This document shows, one piece after another, positions 7,019 through 13,067 of a stretch of 14,250 nt of DNA. The stretch lies in contig DATNIC010000171.1 of NCBI GenBank assembly GCA_035604635.1, forward strand, positions 1-14,250. Direction: 5' to 3'. This DNA comes from DATNIC01 sp035604635 (GTDB lineage: Bacteria > Vulcanimicrobiota > Vulcanimicrobiia > Vulcanimicrobiales > Vulcanimicrobiaceae). Within the stretch, counting starts at the first letter, position 1; every line of letters begins with the position of its first letter. The notes beneath the pieces are model-generated. The model was given only the letters and a program-made list of their open reading frames with translations. It was not told the origin of the DNA and searched no databases. The translations under genes were made by a program, and so were the position numbers.

Positions 7019-8379
7019 AATCCTAGGACCTCGCGGACAATGCGAGTCTTGGCGAAGATCTCTTCGTACTCGGCGCGCGGGACGCTGTCGGCGACGATCC
7101 CCGCCGCAGCCTGCCAGTACGCCCGTCCGTCTTTCACATGGACCGAACGCAGCGTTATGCACGAATCGAGATCGCCATCGAAATCGAGATGCGCGACGCT
7201 CCCCGCGTAGAAACCGCGCGCGACCGGTTCGAGCTCGTCGATGATCTGCATGGCGCGAATTTTGGGAGTCCCGGTGACCGTCCCGGCCGGAAACGCCGCC
7301 GCGAACAGGTCGAGCGCGTCCTTGTCTTGGGACAATTCGCCACGACAGTTCGAAACGATGTGCATGACGTGACTGTATCGCTCGATTACCATCAACTCGT
7401 CGACGCTTACCGTCCCGATGCGGCAAACCGCGCCCAAGTCGTTTCGTCCAAGGTCGACGAGCATCACGTGTTCCGCGCGCTCTTTCTCGTTGACGAGAAG
7501 CTCGCGCTCGATCGCCAAGTCCTCTTCGGCGGTTTGACCGCGCGAACGCGTCCCGGCAAGCGGGCGCAGGCGAGCGTTGCGCCCATCGAGGCGGACGAGA
7601 AACTCCGGCGAAGCGCCGAAGACGGCTCCGTCTTCGTTCTCGATGAAGAACATATACGGCGACGGATTACGCGTGCGGACCTGACGATAGAAATCGAACG
7701 GCGTCCCATCGAAGTCACAACTGAAGCGGATTGACAGCTGCAACTGATACGCGTCGCCTTCGTGGATCGCGTGCTTGGCATCGGCGACCCGCGCGAGAAA
7801 CGTCGCCTCGTCAAATGAAGCGCGCACCGGGCCGCGCGCACGCACCACGCCCGGAATCGTCGGGCGGGTCGAGAGCAGCTTGGCGATGTAGTGATCGAGC
7901 CGGCGGCCGACCTCATCCGGTGACTCGGGACCGGCAAAGCCGATCAGCGTCACTCGATGCGTGAAGTGATCGAAGACGACCCATGTCCCCGGGACTGCGA
8001 CGTACGCATCGGCAAAATGCACGTCGTTTGGGGGGCGCTCGCCGATCCGCTCCAAGACGCGGGCCGCGTCATAGGCGAACGCGCAAACGACGCCTCCGGG
8101 GAACGGAAGCGGGAGACTCCGGTCGACCGAGTACCGGCGCACGATGGCACGAATCCCGTCGAGCATCGCCGGGTCGCCTTCGAAGACCGCGGTCTCCAGG
8201 TAGTCCAGGCCGACGAACGAGTAGCGCGAGATGCGGTCGGTCCCCTCGACGCTCTCGAGCAAACACGAACGCCCCGGCGTGGCCAGGGCGAGATAAGCGG
8301 TGATCGGCGTGAGCGCGTCCGCGACGAATTCGCGTAGGACCGGGGTAAGACTTAGAGGGTCGTCGGCAGCGCGTAACAC
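7015..8379 (-). CDS. trpE: Anthranilate synthase component I
   Basis: Chorismate-utilising enzyme that makes anthranilate with TrpG. It is 454 residues, slightly short of the usual 480-520. The N-terminal half carries LTPITAYLAL and LLES (40-43), part of the tryptophan feedback-binding site, followed by RYSFVG. The C-terminal chorismate-binding domain shows GDAYQLQLSIRF, SPYMFFIENED, RPLAGTRSRG, HVMLVDLGRNDLG, RYSHVMHIVS, AGTVTGTPKIRAM and AGIVADSVPRAEYEE. The last glycine motif reads QAAAGIVADS rather than the more common GAGIVADS. The start is GTG at 8379, 6 nt after the rplQ stop, with no strong ribosome binding site. Aminodeoxychorismate synthase (PabB) is the main alternative, but the LLES motif and the position at the head of a complete trp operon favour TrpE. 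Confidence 0.93.
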   Translation of the reverse strand: MLRAADDPLSLTPVLREFVADALTPITAYLALATPGRSCLLESVEGTDRISRYSFVGLDYLETAVFEGDPAMLDGIRAIVRRYSVDRSLPLPFPGGVVCAFAYDAARVLERIGERPPNDVHFADAYVAVPGTWVVFDHFTHRVTLIGFAGPESPDEVGRRLDHYIAKLLSTRPTIPGVVRARGPVRASFDEATFLARVADAKHAIHEGDAYQLQLSIRFSCDFDGTPFDFYRQVRTRNPSPYMFFIENEDGAVFGASPEFLVRLDGRNARLRPLAGTRSRGQTAEEDLAIERELLVNEKERAEHVMLVDLGRNDLGAVCRIGTVSVDELMVIERYSHVMHIVSNCRGELSQDKDALDLFAAAFPAGTVTGTPKIRAMQIIDELEPVARGFYAGSVAHLDFDGDLDSCITLRSVHVKDGRAYWQAAAGIVADSVPRAEYEEIFAKTRIVREVLGL

Positions 8380-8385
8380 GAGGCG

Positions 8386-8739
8386 CTACTTTACGAGTTC
8401 GACGACCGACAGCTCAGCGGCGTCGCCTCGCCGGACGCGCGACTTGGTAATTCGCGTGTAACCGCCGGTGCGATCCTTCAATGACGGAGCGATCCGATCG
8501 CACAGCTTCTGCACGACTTGCGCGTCCTGCAAGTAGGCCGCGACCAAGCGCCGAGAATGGAGATCGCCGCGGCGCGCTTGCGAGATCAAACGCTCCGCGA
8601 TCTTACAAATTTCCTTCGCTTTGGTCGTCGTCGTCTCGATCTTCTCGTGGAGAAAGAATGACGTTGCGAGATTGCGCAACATCGCCTTGCGGTGCCCATC
8701 GGTCCGGGAGAGACGCTTGTTCGCGATTTGGTGCGGCAT
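8386..8739 (-). CDS. rplQ: Large-subunit ribosomal protein bL17
   Basis: Ribosomal protein L17 of the 50S subunit, 117 residues as expected for the short bacterial form. The conserved start MPHQIANKRLSRTDGHRKAMLRNLATSFF is followed by ETTTTKAKE and RRGDLHSRR. The C-terminal half has the usual GGYTRITKSRVRRGDAAELSVVEL. The ATG at 8739 lies 12 nt after the rpoA stop, without a strong ribosome binding site, consistent with coupling to rpoA. In most bacteria rplQ ends the alpha operon. Here the next gene, trpE, follows after 6 nt with no terminator. Confidence 0.98.
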   Translation of the reverse strand: MPHQIANKRLSRTDGHRKAMLRNLATSFFLHEKIETTTTKAKEICKIAERLISQARRGDLHSRRLVAAYLQDAQVVQKLCDRIAPSLKDRTGGYTRITKSRVRRGDAAELSVVELVK

Positions 8740-8751
8740 GACGAATCGTCG

Positions 8752-9678
8752 CTACGGCTGGCGCAGCGACAGTCCCCTTTCCTCGAGCACTTGCTTGATC
8801 TCATCTAGCGACTTCTTGCCGAAGTTGCGCATCTTGATGATCTCGTCTTCCGTCATGTCGAGCAGCTCGGAGACCTTTGAGATGCCCGCACGCTTGAGGC
8901 AGTTGAATGACCGGACCGAGAGGTTGAGCGTCTCGACCGGGACATCCCACTCGCTCGTCGGGGGTGGCGCTACGGCCTTGTCCTCGGTGTTGAAGTCGAG
9001 GAAGAGCGAGAGCTGCTGCGTGAGGATATGAGCGGCGGTCGTCAATGCTTCATCCGGCGTGATCGAACCGTTCGTTTCGATTTCGATCGTCAAGCGGTCG
9101 AAATCGACGTTCTGCCCGACGCGCGTGTCGTCAACGGTGAAGTTGACCTTGCGGATCGGCGAGAAGATCGAGTCCATTGGTATCAACCCGATCATGTGCT
9201 CGATGTTGCGCTGCTTATCGGCGGTGACGTAACCACGGTGCTTCTCAATGCCGATCTCCATGGTGAGCTTCGTGCTCTTCCCGGTGATCGTCGCGATGTG
9301 GTAATTCGGCTGCAGGATCTCGACGTCTGCGTCCGGCGCAATATCGCCCGCAACGACCTCGCGCGTTCCGGTGACCGATAGCGTCAGGACTTTCGGCTCG
9401 TCGCTGTTGAGCTTGACGGGCAGACCTTTGAGGTTGAGCAATAGGTCCGTCATGTCTTCGACGACGCCCGGGATCGTCGAGAATTCGTGCAGGACGCCGT
9501 CGATTTTCACGTACGTGACGGCCGCACCCGGAATCGACGACAGCAGGACGCGACGCAGCGCGTTGCCCAGCGTAATCCCGAACCCGCGGTCGAGTGGTTC
9601 GATGACGAACTTCGCGTAATTGTCGCGACGCTCGCGAACTTCGATCGCGGCTCCCTGAGAGCTTTCCATGATGGTCAT
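8752..9678 (-). CDS. rpoA: DNA-directed RNA polymerase alpha subunit
   Basis: Alpha subunit (308 residues), whose dimer is the scaffold for assembly of RNA polymerase. The N-terminal domain carries the dimerisation signature EPLDRGFGITLGNALRRVLLSS and GVLHEFSTIPGVVEDMTDLLLNLK. The C-terminal domain, after a linker near residues 232-245, has LNLSVRSFNCLKRAGI. This includes the arginine equivalent to E. coli Arg265, which contacts UP-element DNA and activators. The helix-hairpin-helix part RNFGKKSLDEIKQVLEERGLSL follows. The ATG at 9678 is used; a second ATG three codons later is possible. The nearest purine-rich AAAGGA is about 14 nt upstream, which is distant, and the leader between rpsD and rpoA is structured, so initiation may be regulated. 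Confidence 0.98.
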   Translation of the reverse strand: MTIMESSQGAAIEVRERRDNYAKFVIEPLDRGFGITLGNALRRVLLSSIPGAAVTYVKIDGVLHEFSTIPGVVEDMTDLLLNLKGLPVKLNSDEPKVLTLSVTGTREVVAGDIAPDADVEILQPNYHIATITGKSTKLTMEIGIEKHRGYVTADKQRNIEHMIGLIPMDSIFSPIRKVNFTVDDTRVGQNVDFDRLTIEIETNGSITPDEALTTAAHILTQQLSLFLDFNTEDKAVAPPPTSEWDVPVETLNLSVRSFNCLKRAGISKVSELLDMTEDEIIKMRNFGKKSLDEIKQVLEERGLSLRQP

Positions 9679-9714
9679 GATGGTCTGGAGTGTCCTTTGT
9701 TGCCGATTGCGTTA

Positions 9715-9759
9715 TCCGCCGCAACCCCCGGTTGCGACGATCGGACGTCTATCGGCGGA
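9715..9759 (-). promoter_or_regulatory. Predicted three-way-junction RNA element between rpsD and rpoA
   Basis: Within the 87-nt rpsD-rpoA spacer the transcript can form a closing stem TCCGCC (9759-9754) with GGCGGA (9720-9715). This encloses two adjacent hairpins: GACG/CGTC at 9749-9736 and a perfect 6-bp GCAACC/GGTTGC stem with a GGG loop at 9735-9721. The two hairpins abut without a linker, as in coaxially stacked junctions. No T-tract follows, so it is not a terminator. A ribosomal-protein binding site controlling rpoA/rplQ translation, or an RNase processing site, would fit, but this is inference from base pairing alone. Confidence 0.5.
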
Positions 9760-9765
9760 GAGGGG

Positions 9766-10422
9766 TTATCTGCTGTAGTACTCGACGATCAGTTGTTCGT
9801 CGACCGGCGTGTCGATCTGCTCGCGCGAGGGGATCGACAACACCTTGGCCGTGAGCTCGTTCTCGCTGAACTCGAGCCACTGGGGAGGCTGGCGATTCTT
9901 CGCCGTCTCGACATTGGATTGAATGAGCGTTGAGTTCTTGCTGCGCTCACCGATCGTGATCACGTCGCCGGCCTTAACGATGAACGAGGGGATGTTGACC
10001 AGGCGGCCGTTCACGCGAAAGTGGCGGTGCGAAACGAGCTGGCGCGCCTGTGCGCGGCTGTTCGCGAGATTGAGGCGATAGACGACGTTGTCGAGTCGGC
10101 GCTCGAGCAGCTGCAAGAACGTCCGGCCCGTCTGACCCGGGACGCGTGCAGCTTCCCGGAAATAGTTCTCGAACTGCCGCTCAACGACGCCGTAGTACTT
10201 GCGCATCTTCTGCTTCTCGCGCAACTGGCGCCCGTATTCCGAAATCTTCTGCCGGCCCTTGCCTTGCGTCTTCTGGCCCGGCGCGGTCCCGCGGCGCTCG
10301 ACGGCGCACTTTTTTGAGAGGCAGCGATCGCCTTTGAGGAAGAGCTTGATCTTTTCGCCCGTCTTGCTGGCCGCTGTCTCACGACGGCAGATTCGGCAGA
10401 CGGCGCCCGTATAACGCGACAT
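9766..10422 (-). CDS. rpsD: Small-subunit ribosomal protein uS4
   Basis: Primary 16S rRNA-binding protein of the 30S subunit, 218 residues. The N-terminus MSRYTGAVCRICRRE carries a four-cysteine zinc site (Cys9, Cys12, Cys34, Cys39). About eight extra residues (TAASKTGE region) lie between the cysteine pairs compared with the common short form. The S4 RNA-binding fold follows: RRLDNVVYRLNLANSRAQARQLVSHRHFRVNGRLVNIPSFIVKAGDVI, and the protein ends with EQLIVEYYSR. The ATG at 10422 has a purine-rich GGGGAAGAGG just upstream and lies 9 nt after the rpsK stop. S4 is a known translational autoregulator of its own operon in several bacteria, so the structured leaders nearby are plausible targets. 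Confidence 0.98.
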   Translation of the reverse strand: MSRYTGAVCRICRRETAASKTGEKIKLFLKGDRCLSKKCAVERRGTAPGQKTQGKGRQKISEYGRQLREKQKMRKYYGVVERQFENYFREAARVPGQTGRTFLQLLERRLDNVVYRLNLANSRAQARQLVSHRHFRVNGRLVNIPSFIVKAGDVITIGERSKNSTLIQSNVETAKNRQPPQWLEFSENELTAKVLSIPSREQIDTPVDEQLIVEYYSR

Positions 10423-10431
10423 CCTCTTCCC

Positions 10432-10827
10432 CTAAACCCGACGCCGCTTCGGCGGGCGGCAACCGTTGTGGGGGATCGGCGTGACATCCTTTATAAGGGT
10501 GATCTCGAGACCAGCGGCTTGGAGCGAGCGGATCGCGGACTCACGGCCGGCGCCCGGACCCTTCACGTAGACCTCGGCGGTCTTCATCCCGTGGTCCATC
10601 GCCTTGCGCGCGACCGCTTCGGCGGCCATCTGCGCGGCGAAAGGCGTCGACTTCTTCGAGCCCTTAAAGCCGAGATTGCCGGCGGAGGCCCACGCAATCG
10701 TGCTGCCTTGGTTATCGGTCACGGTGACGATCGTATTATTGAATGACGAGTGGATGTGCGCGATCCCGGAGCCGACGTTCTTGAACTCGCGCTTCTTCCG
10801 GGTCTTCACTGCCTTTTTAACTGCCAA
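10432..10827 (-). CDS. rpsK: Small-subunit ribosomal protein uS11
   Basis: 30S platform protein, 131 residues. The family core is complete: GIAHIHSSFNNTIVTVTDNQGSTIAWASAGNLGFKGSKKSTPFAAQMAAE, then VYVKGPGAGRESAIRSLQAAGLEI and the conserved end DVTPIPHNGCRPPKRRRV. The start is TTG at 10825-10827, with GGAG (10836-10833) 5 nt upstream. No ATG or GTG exists at the expected position. A rare TTG start in a highly expressed ribosomal gene is notable, and the GGAG can sit in the loop of a small GAAG/TTTC hairpin. The gene is preceded by its own promoter and a long structured leader, and is separated from rpsM by the inserted PLP-enzyme gene. Confidence 0.97.
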   Translation of the reverse strand: MAVKKAVKTRKKREFKNVGSGIAHIHSSFNNTIVTVTDNQGSTIAWASAGNLGFKGSKKSTPFAAQMAAEAVARKAMDHGMKTAEVYVKGPGAGRESAIRSLQAAGLEITLIKDVTPIPHNGCRPPKRRRV

Positions 10828-11022
10828 AGAAACTCCGCACTTCGTTTATCCTATTCCCGGCAACGAGCCGGGCTGTCGTCGCCTCGACCGGCACGCGCTT
10901 GCTCTGCAAGCCGTCCGAGCTTGCCCTGCGACCCGCGGCGAACGGGCCCGGCCGGACCGTGTCCGGCGCCCTCCGCGGCGCCCATCCCTACAGAGAGAAA
11001 TGGGCCGCCCGAGAGCAGCCAA
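10828..11022 (-). promoter_or_regulatory. Structured 5' leader of the rpsK-rpsD-rpoA-rplQ(-trp) transcript
   Basis: About 195 nt of very GC-rich untranslated sequence between the predicted transcription start and rpsK. Four independent hairpins can be drawn on the transcript. The first is a 9-bp stem (including G-U pairs) at 11005-10980 with an 8-nt loop. The second is a perfect 7-bp GCCGGAC/GTCCGGC stem with an ACG loop at 10967-10951. The third is a perfect 6-bp GCAAGC/GCTTGC stem with a 7-nt loop at 10924-10906. The fourth is a perfect 6-bp CCCGGC/GCCGGG stem with a TCGTT loop at 10872-10856. The rpsK ribosome binding site follows about 20 nt later. No T-tract follows any stem. The pattern suits a ribosomal-protein autoregulatory leader (S4 or S11 as candidate ligand), by inference only. 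Confidence 0.5.
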
Positions 11023-11028
11023 CAAGAG

Positions 11029-11058
11029 ATTCTACACGGTACGCCGGGGCTGGGTCAA
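11029..11058 (-). promoter_or_regulatory. Predicted sigma70-type promoter for rpsK onward
   Basis: On the minus strand a -35 element TTGACC (11058-11053) and a -10 element TAGAAT (11034-11029) are separated by 18 nt. Each differs from consensus at one position. The -35 begins 12 nt past the stop codon of the preceding PLP-enzyme gene, so the promoter sits exactly where the second half of the ribosomal operon restarts. The transcription start would be near 11022. It is the clearest promoter seen in the window. Confidence 0.65.
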
Positions 11059-11070
11059 GGGCAGGCCGCC

Positions 11071-12132
11071 CTATTGGAGCTTTCCGCGGGCGGCGACAGG
11101 CCAGCGGTCGATCACCTCGCCGCCCCGGTGAACGACGTATTCGTTGTACAGGTTGATCGTCGTGTCGCAGTGCCCCGGGATGAGCTCGATCTGCATCCCC
11201 AGTCGCGCCCCGGCGATCCCGCTCAAGACGCCATGCTCATCGCCGCCCGGCGCATACGTCGCGTGCTGCCCGACCGGTCTCGCCATCCCCGCGTCGGTCG
11301 AGGCCGCCTTGAGACCGGCGTCGACGATCACCCGATGGTCGTGCACGCTGATCACCGTCGTCAGGATCGTGAGGGCGTGCTCGAAATCGACCCCCTCGGT
11401 CGCGCCGTATTGGGCGTCCATGACCGTGTACGACCCCGGCTGAATCTCGAGCGGATAACCCTCGGTGCTCGCGTAGGCGGCCGTCCCGGTCCCGCCGGTT
11501 GTTATGAGCTCGACCTGCAGGCCGCGCTTGGCGATCCGCGCGGCGGTATCGACCAGGGCCTGCATTGCCCGCGCGTTCGCCGCTTGGCGCTCGTTGGGAT
11601 GGACGATGTGCTGCAGGTGCCCTTCGTAACCTTGCAAGCCGGCGAAGATCAAGCCCGGCTCGTTCGCGACGGCGGCCGCCAGCCCCGCTGCCGGCTCGCC
11701 CGGCGCGACGCCGGTTCGATTCTGACCCACGTTCACGTCGATGAAGCAACGCAACTGAATCCCGGCGTGAACGCACGCCGCCGAGATGTCGCCTGCGGCC
11801 GCAGCGTCGTCGACGACGATCGCAATGTTCGCCTTCTGCGCTAGCGCGATGAGCCGCTCGATCTTGGGCCGGCCGACGATCTCGGTCGTAATGAGGACGT
11901 CACGAATCTCGTCGGCGACCATCACCTCGGCCTCGCCGAGCTTCGCGCAGCAGATCCCGACCGCTCCGCGATCGACCTGCAGCTGCGCGATGACCGGCGT
12001 CTTGTGCGTTTTCGCATGCGGGCGTAACGCGACGCGGCGCTCTCGTGCGAGCGCCGCCATCTTGTCGAGATTCCGGTCCAGCTTGTCGAAGTCGAGTAGG
12101 AGTGCCGGCGTGTCGACGTCGCTGATCGTCAC
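11071..12132 (-). CDS. D-threonine aldolase / D-serine dehydratase family PLP enzyme
   Basis: 353-residue cytoplasmic enzyme of the alanine-racemase-like (fold III) PLP group with the DSD/DTA C-terminal domain. The probable PLP lysine is Lys41 in RPHAKTHKTP. A phosphate-binding TTGGTGT lies at 211-217, and QPGSYTVMDAQY at 231-242. The C-terminal metal site reads PGHCDTT, His321-x-Asp323. The His-x-Asp pair is characteristic of D-threonine aldolases, whereas D-serine dehydratases usually have His-x-Cys, so D-threonine (or D-allo/beta-hydroxy amino acid) aldolase is the better guess. Here the middle residue is Cys322. GTG at 12132, 7 nt after the rpsM stop, is chosen because VTISDVDTPALLLDFDKL is the family N-terminus. 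Extension to 12315 would run through rpsM. The gene is placed between rpsM and rpsK, where no metabolic gene is normally found. The exact substrate is unknown. Confidence 0.88.
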   Translation of the reverse strand: MTISDVDTPALLLDFDKLDRNLDKMAALARERRVALRPHAKTHKTPVIAQLQVDRGAVGICCAKLGEAEVMVADEIRDVLITTEIVGRPKIERLIALAQKANIAIVVDDAAAAGDISAACVHAGIQLRCFIDVNVGQNRTGVAPGEPAAGLAAAVANEPGLIFAGLQGYEGHLQHIVHPNERQAANARAMQALVDTAARIAKRGLQVELITTGGTGTAAYASTEGYPLEIQPGSYTVMDAQYGATEGVDFEHALTILTTVISVHDHRVIVDAGLKAASTDAGMARPVGQHATYAPGGDEHGVLSGIAGARLGMQIELIPGHCDTTINLYNEYVVHRGGEVIDRWPVAARGKLQ

Positions 12133-12139
12133 CCGGCGC

Positions 12140-12532
12140 TTATTTCTTCGGGGCGACCGTCGCCTTCTTGCGGACTCCGACGGTCTTCTTCGGACCTTTG
12201 CGCGTCCGAGCGTTGGTCTTCGTCCGCTGGCCTCGCACCGGCAAGCCACGGCGGTGCCGTAGCCCGCGATAGCAGCCGATGTCCGCCAGGCGCTTGATGT
12301 TGCCAGTGACGTCACGGCGCAGGTCGCCTTCGACCTTGATCCCGATCGCGTCGATGGCGTCGCGCAACTTCTTCTCGTCCTCTTCGGAGAGGTCTTTGAC
12401 GCGCGTGTCGGGGTTGACCCCGGCGGTTGCCAAGAGCTTCTTCGCGGTCGGCAACCCGATGCCGTAAATGTAGGTCAGCCCGATCTCGATGCGCTTCTCA
12501 CGCGGGAGATCGATTCCGGCGATACGTGCCAT
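12140..12532 (-). CDS. rpsM: Small-subunit ribosomal protein uS13
   Basis: 30S head protein that contacts the P-site tRNA and the 50S subunit, 130 residues. The family start MARIAGIDLPREKRIEIGLTYIYGIG is followed by DLRRDVTGNIKRLADIGCYRGLRHRRGLPVRGQRTKTNARTRKG. A lysine-rich tail (KKTVGVRKKATVAPKK) ends the protein. The ATG at 12532 is preceded by AAGGA and lies only 3 nt after the rpmJ stop. In most bacteria rpsK follows directly; here a PLP-enzyme gene intervenes. Confidence 0.98.
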   Translation of the reverse strand: MARIAGIDLPREKRIEIGLTYIYGIGLPTAKKLLATAGVNPDTRVKDLSEEDEKKLRDAIDAIGIKVEGDLRRDVTGNIKRLADIGCYRGLRHRRGLPVRGQRTKTNARTRKGPKKTVGVRKKATVAPKK

Positions 12533-12535
12533 TCT

Positions 12536-12652
12536 TTATCCTTGTACCTGCTTGTGCTTCGGATTGCTCGTGCAGATCACGCGCACTTTGCCTTCGCGGC
12601 GAATGATCTTGCACTTCTCGCAAATCCGTTTAACACTGGGTCGAACTTTCAT
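12536..12652 (-). CDS. rpmJ: Large-subunit ribosomal protein bL36
   Basis: Smallest 50S protein, 38 residues: starts MKVRPSVKRICEKCKIIRR and ends NPKHKQVQG. The zinc-ribbon ligands Cys11, Cys14, Cys27 and His33 are all present, so this is the zinc-binding (C+) form. The frame is open upstream to 12724, but those residues have no family counterpart and the conserved start is the ATG at 12652. GGAG lies 10 nt upstream. Its stop is 3 nt before rpsM, so the two are co-translated from one message. Confidence 0.97.
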   Translation of the reverse strand: MKVRPSVKRICEKCKIIRREGKVRVICTSNPKHKQVQG

Positions 12653-12768
12653 TTTAAAGGCGCTCCGGCCCAGCCTCCGCGCGCCCCCCGCTTCGCGGGG
12701 CCCCCGGAATGTCGGGCCCTTCAACTTTCTCTTATGATTACGGTACCCCGAGGGCCCGTGAGTTCTGT
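12653..12768 (-). promoter_or_regulatory. Structured infA-rpmJ spacer
   Basis: This 116-nt gap is long for genes that are usually nearly contiguous. The transcript can form a perfect 8-bp stem CGGGCCCT (12758-12751) with AGGGCCCG (12720-12713) around an A-rich 30-nt loop. A perfect 6-bp CCCCGC/GCGGGG hairpin with a GAA loop follows at 12700-12686. Next comes a GGCGC/GCGCC stem (12685-12681 with 12663-12659) whose loop and edge hold two GGAG-like sequences in front of rpmJ. No T-tract follows the stems. A translational operator for rpmJ-rpsM is possible; no convincing promoter was found. Confidence 0.45.
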
Positions 12769-13065
12769 TTACTTATACCTGTACGTTATTCTGCCGTGGG
12801 TGAGATCGTAGGGAGAGAGCTCGACCAGGACGCGGTCGCCGGGGAGGATGCGGATGAAGTTCATCCGGATCTTGCCGGAGACGTGGGCCAGGACTTTGTG
12901 CCCGTTGGTGAGCTCGACGCGGAACATCGCGTTCGGCAACGGCTCGACGATCGTGCCCTCGACTTCGATCGCCTCTTCCTTCGGAGTGGCGGAAGCGGCC
13001 GCACGGGCCTCCTTCTTGCCACGCCGATCGGGACGGTTTTGATTGCGACGGTGCCCCCGTGCCAT
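12769..13065 (-). CDS. infA: Translation initiation factor IF-1 with N-terminal extension
   Basis: IF-1 binds the 30S A-site during initiation. The C-terminal 71 or so residues are a textbook S1/OB fold: KEEAIEVEGTIVEPLPNAMF, then RVELTNGHKVLAHVSGKIRM and NFIRILPGDRVLVELSPYDL, ending GRITYRYK. About 26 extra residues precede this core, rich in Arg, Lys, Gly and Ala (starting MARGHRRNQNRPDRRGKKEA). No ATG, GTG or TTG occurs in frame between the extension and the core, so a shorter start is not available. The ATG at 13065 lies 2 nt after the map stop. GAGGAGGT is about 12 nt upstream, inside the end of map. The standard protein is about 72 residues. Confidence 0.95.
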   Translation of the reverse strand: MARGHRRNQNRPDRRGKKEARAAASATPKEEAIEVEGTIVEPLPNAMFRVELTNGHKVLAHVSGKIRMNFIRILPGDRVLVELSPYDLTHGRITYRYK

Positions 13066-13067
13066 TT

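Noticed and set aside
7019..7426. Upstream extension of trpG into trpE
   Set aside because: The extension is an alternative frame of trpE; the conserved MTRLLLVDNYDSFTYN start and the ATGA overlap mark the true beginning.
7015..8379. Annotation as pabB (aminodeoxychorismate synthase)
   Set aside because: The LLES feedback motif and position at the head of a full trp operon favour trpE, although the GDAYQLQLS and VTGTPKI motifs are not fully typical.
8380..8385. trp attenuator or leader peptide upstream of trpE
   Set aside because: Only 6 nt separate rplQ and trpE, so no leader can exist there.
10851..10985. 44-codon minus-strand frame inside the rpsK leader, beginning ATG GGC GCC
   Set aside because: The purine-rich AGGG directly abuts the ATG with no spacing, the frame has no tryptophan codons or conserved pattern, and it runs through the hairpins. 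Probably chance in GC-rich sequence.
10972..10990. T-box-like AGGGATGGGCGCCGCG in the rpsK leader
   Set aside because: It resembles the T-box AGGGUGGNACCGCG but has an inserted base and lacks the ACC. It lies only about 35 nt from the predicted transcript start, leaving no room for a stem I, and no aminoacyl-tRNA or amino-acid gene follows directly.
10750..11844. Plus-strand open frame of 364 codons covering the rpsK leader and PLP-enzyme gene
   Set aside because: Antisense to a clearly conserved PLP enzyme and to rpsK; a high-GC shadow with no domain signature.
12133..12315. Upstream extension of the PLP-enzyme gene to an ATG at 12315
   Set aside because: The extra 61 residues overlap rpsM in another frame, are Arg/Ala-rich and lack family similarity; GTG at 12132 fits the family start.
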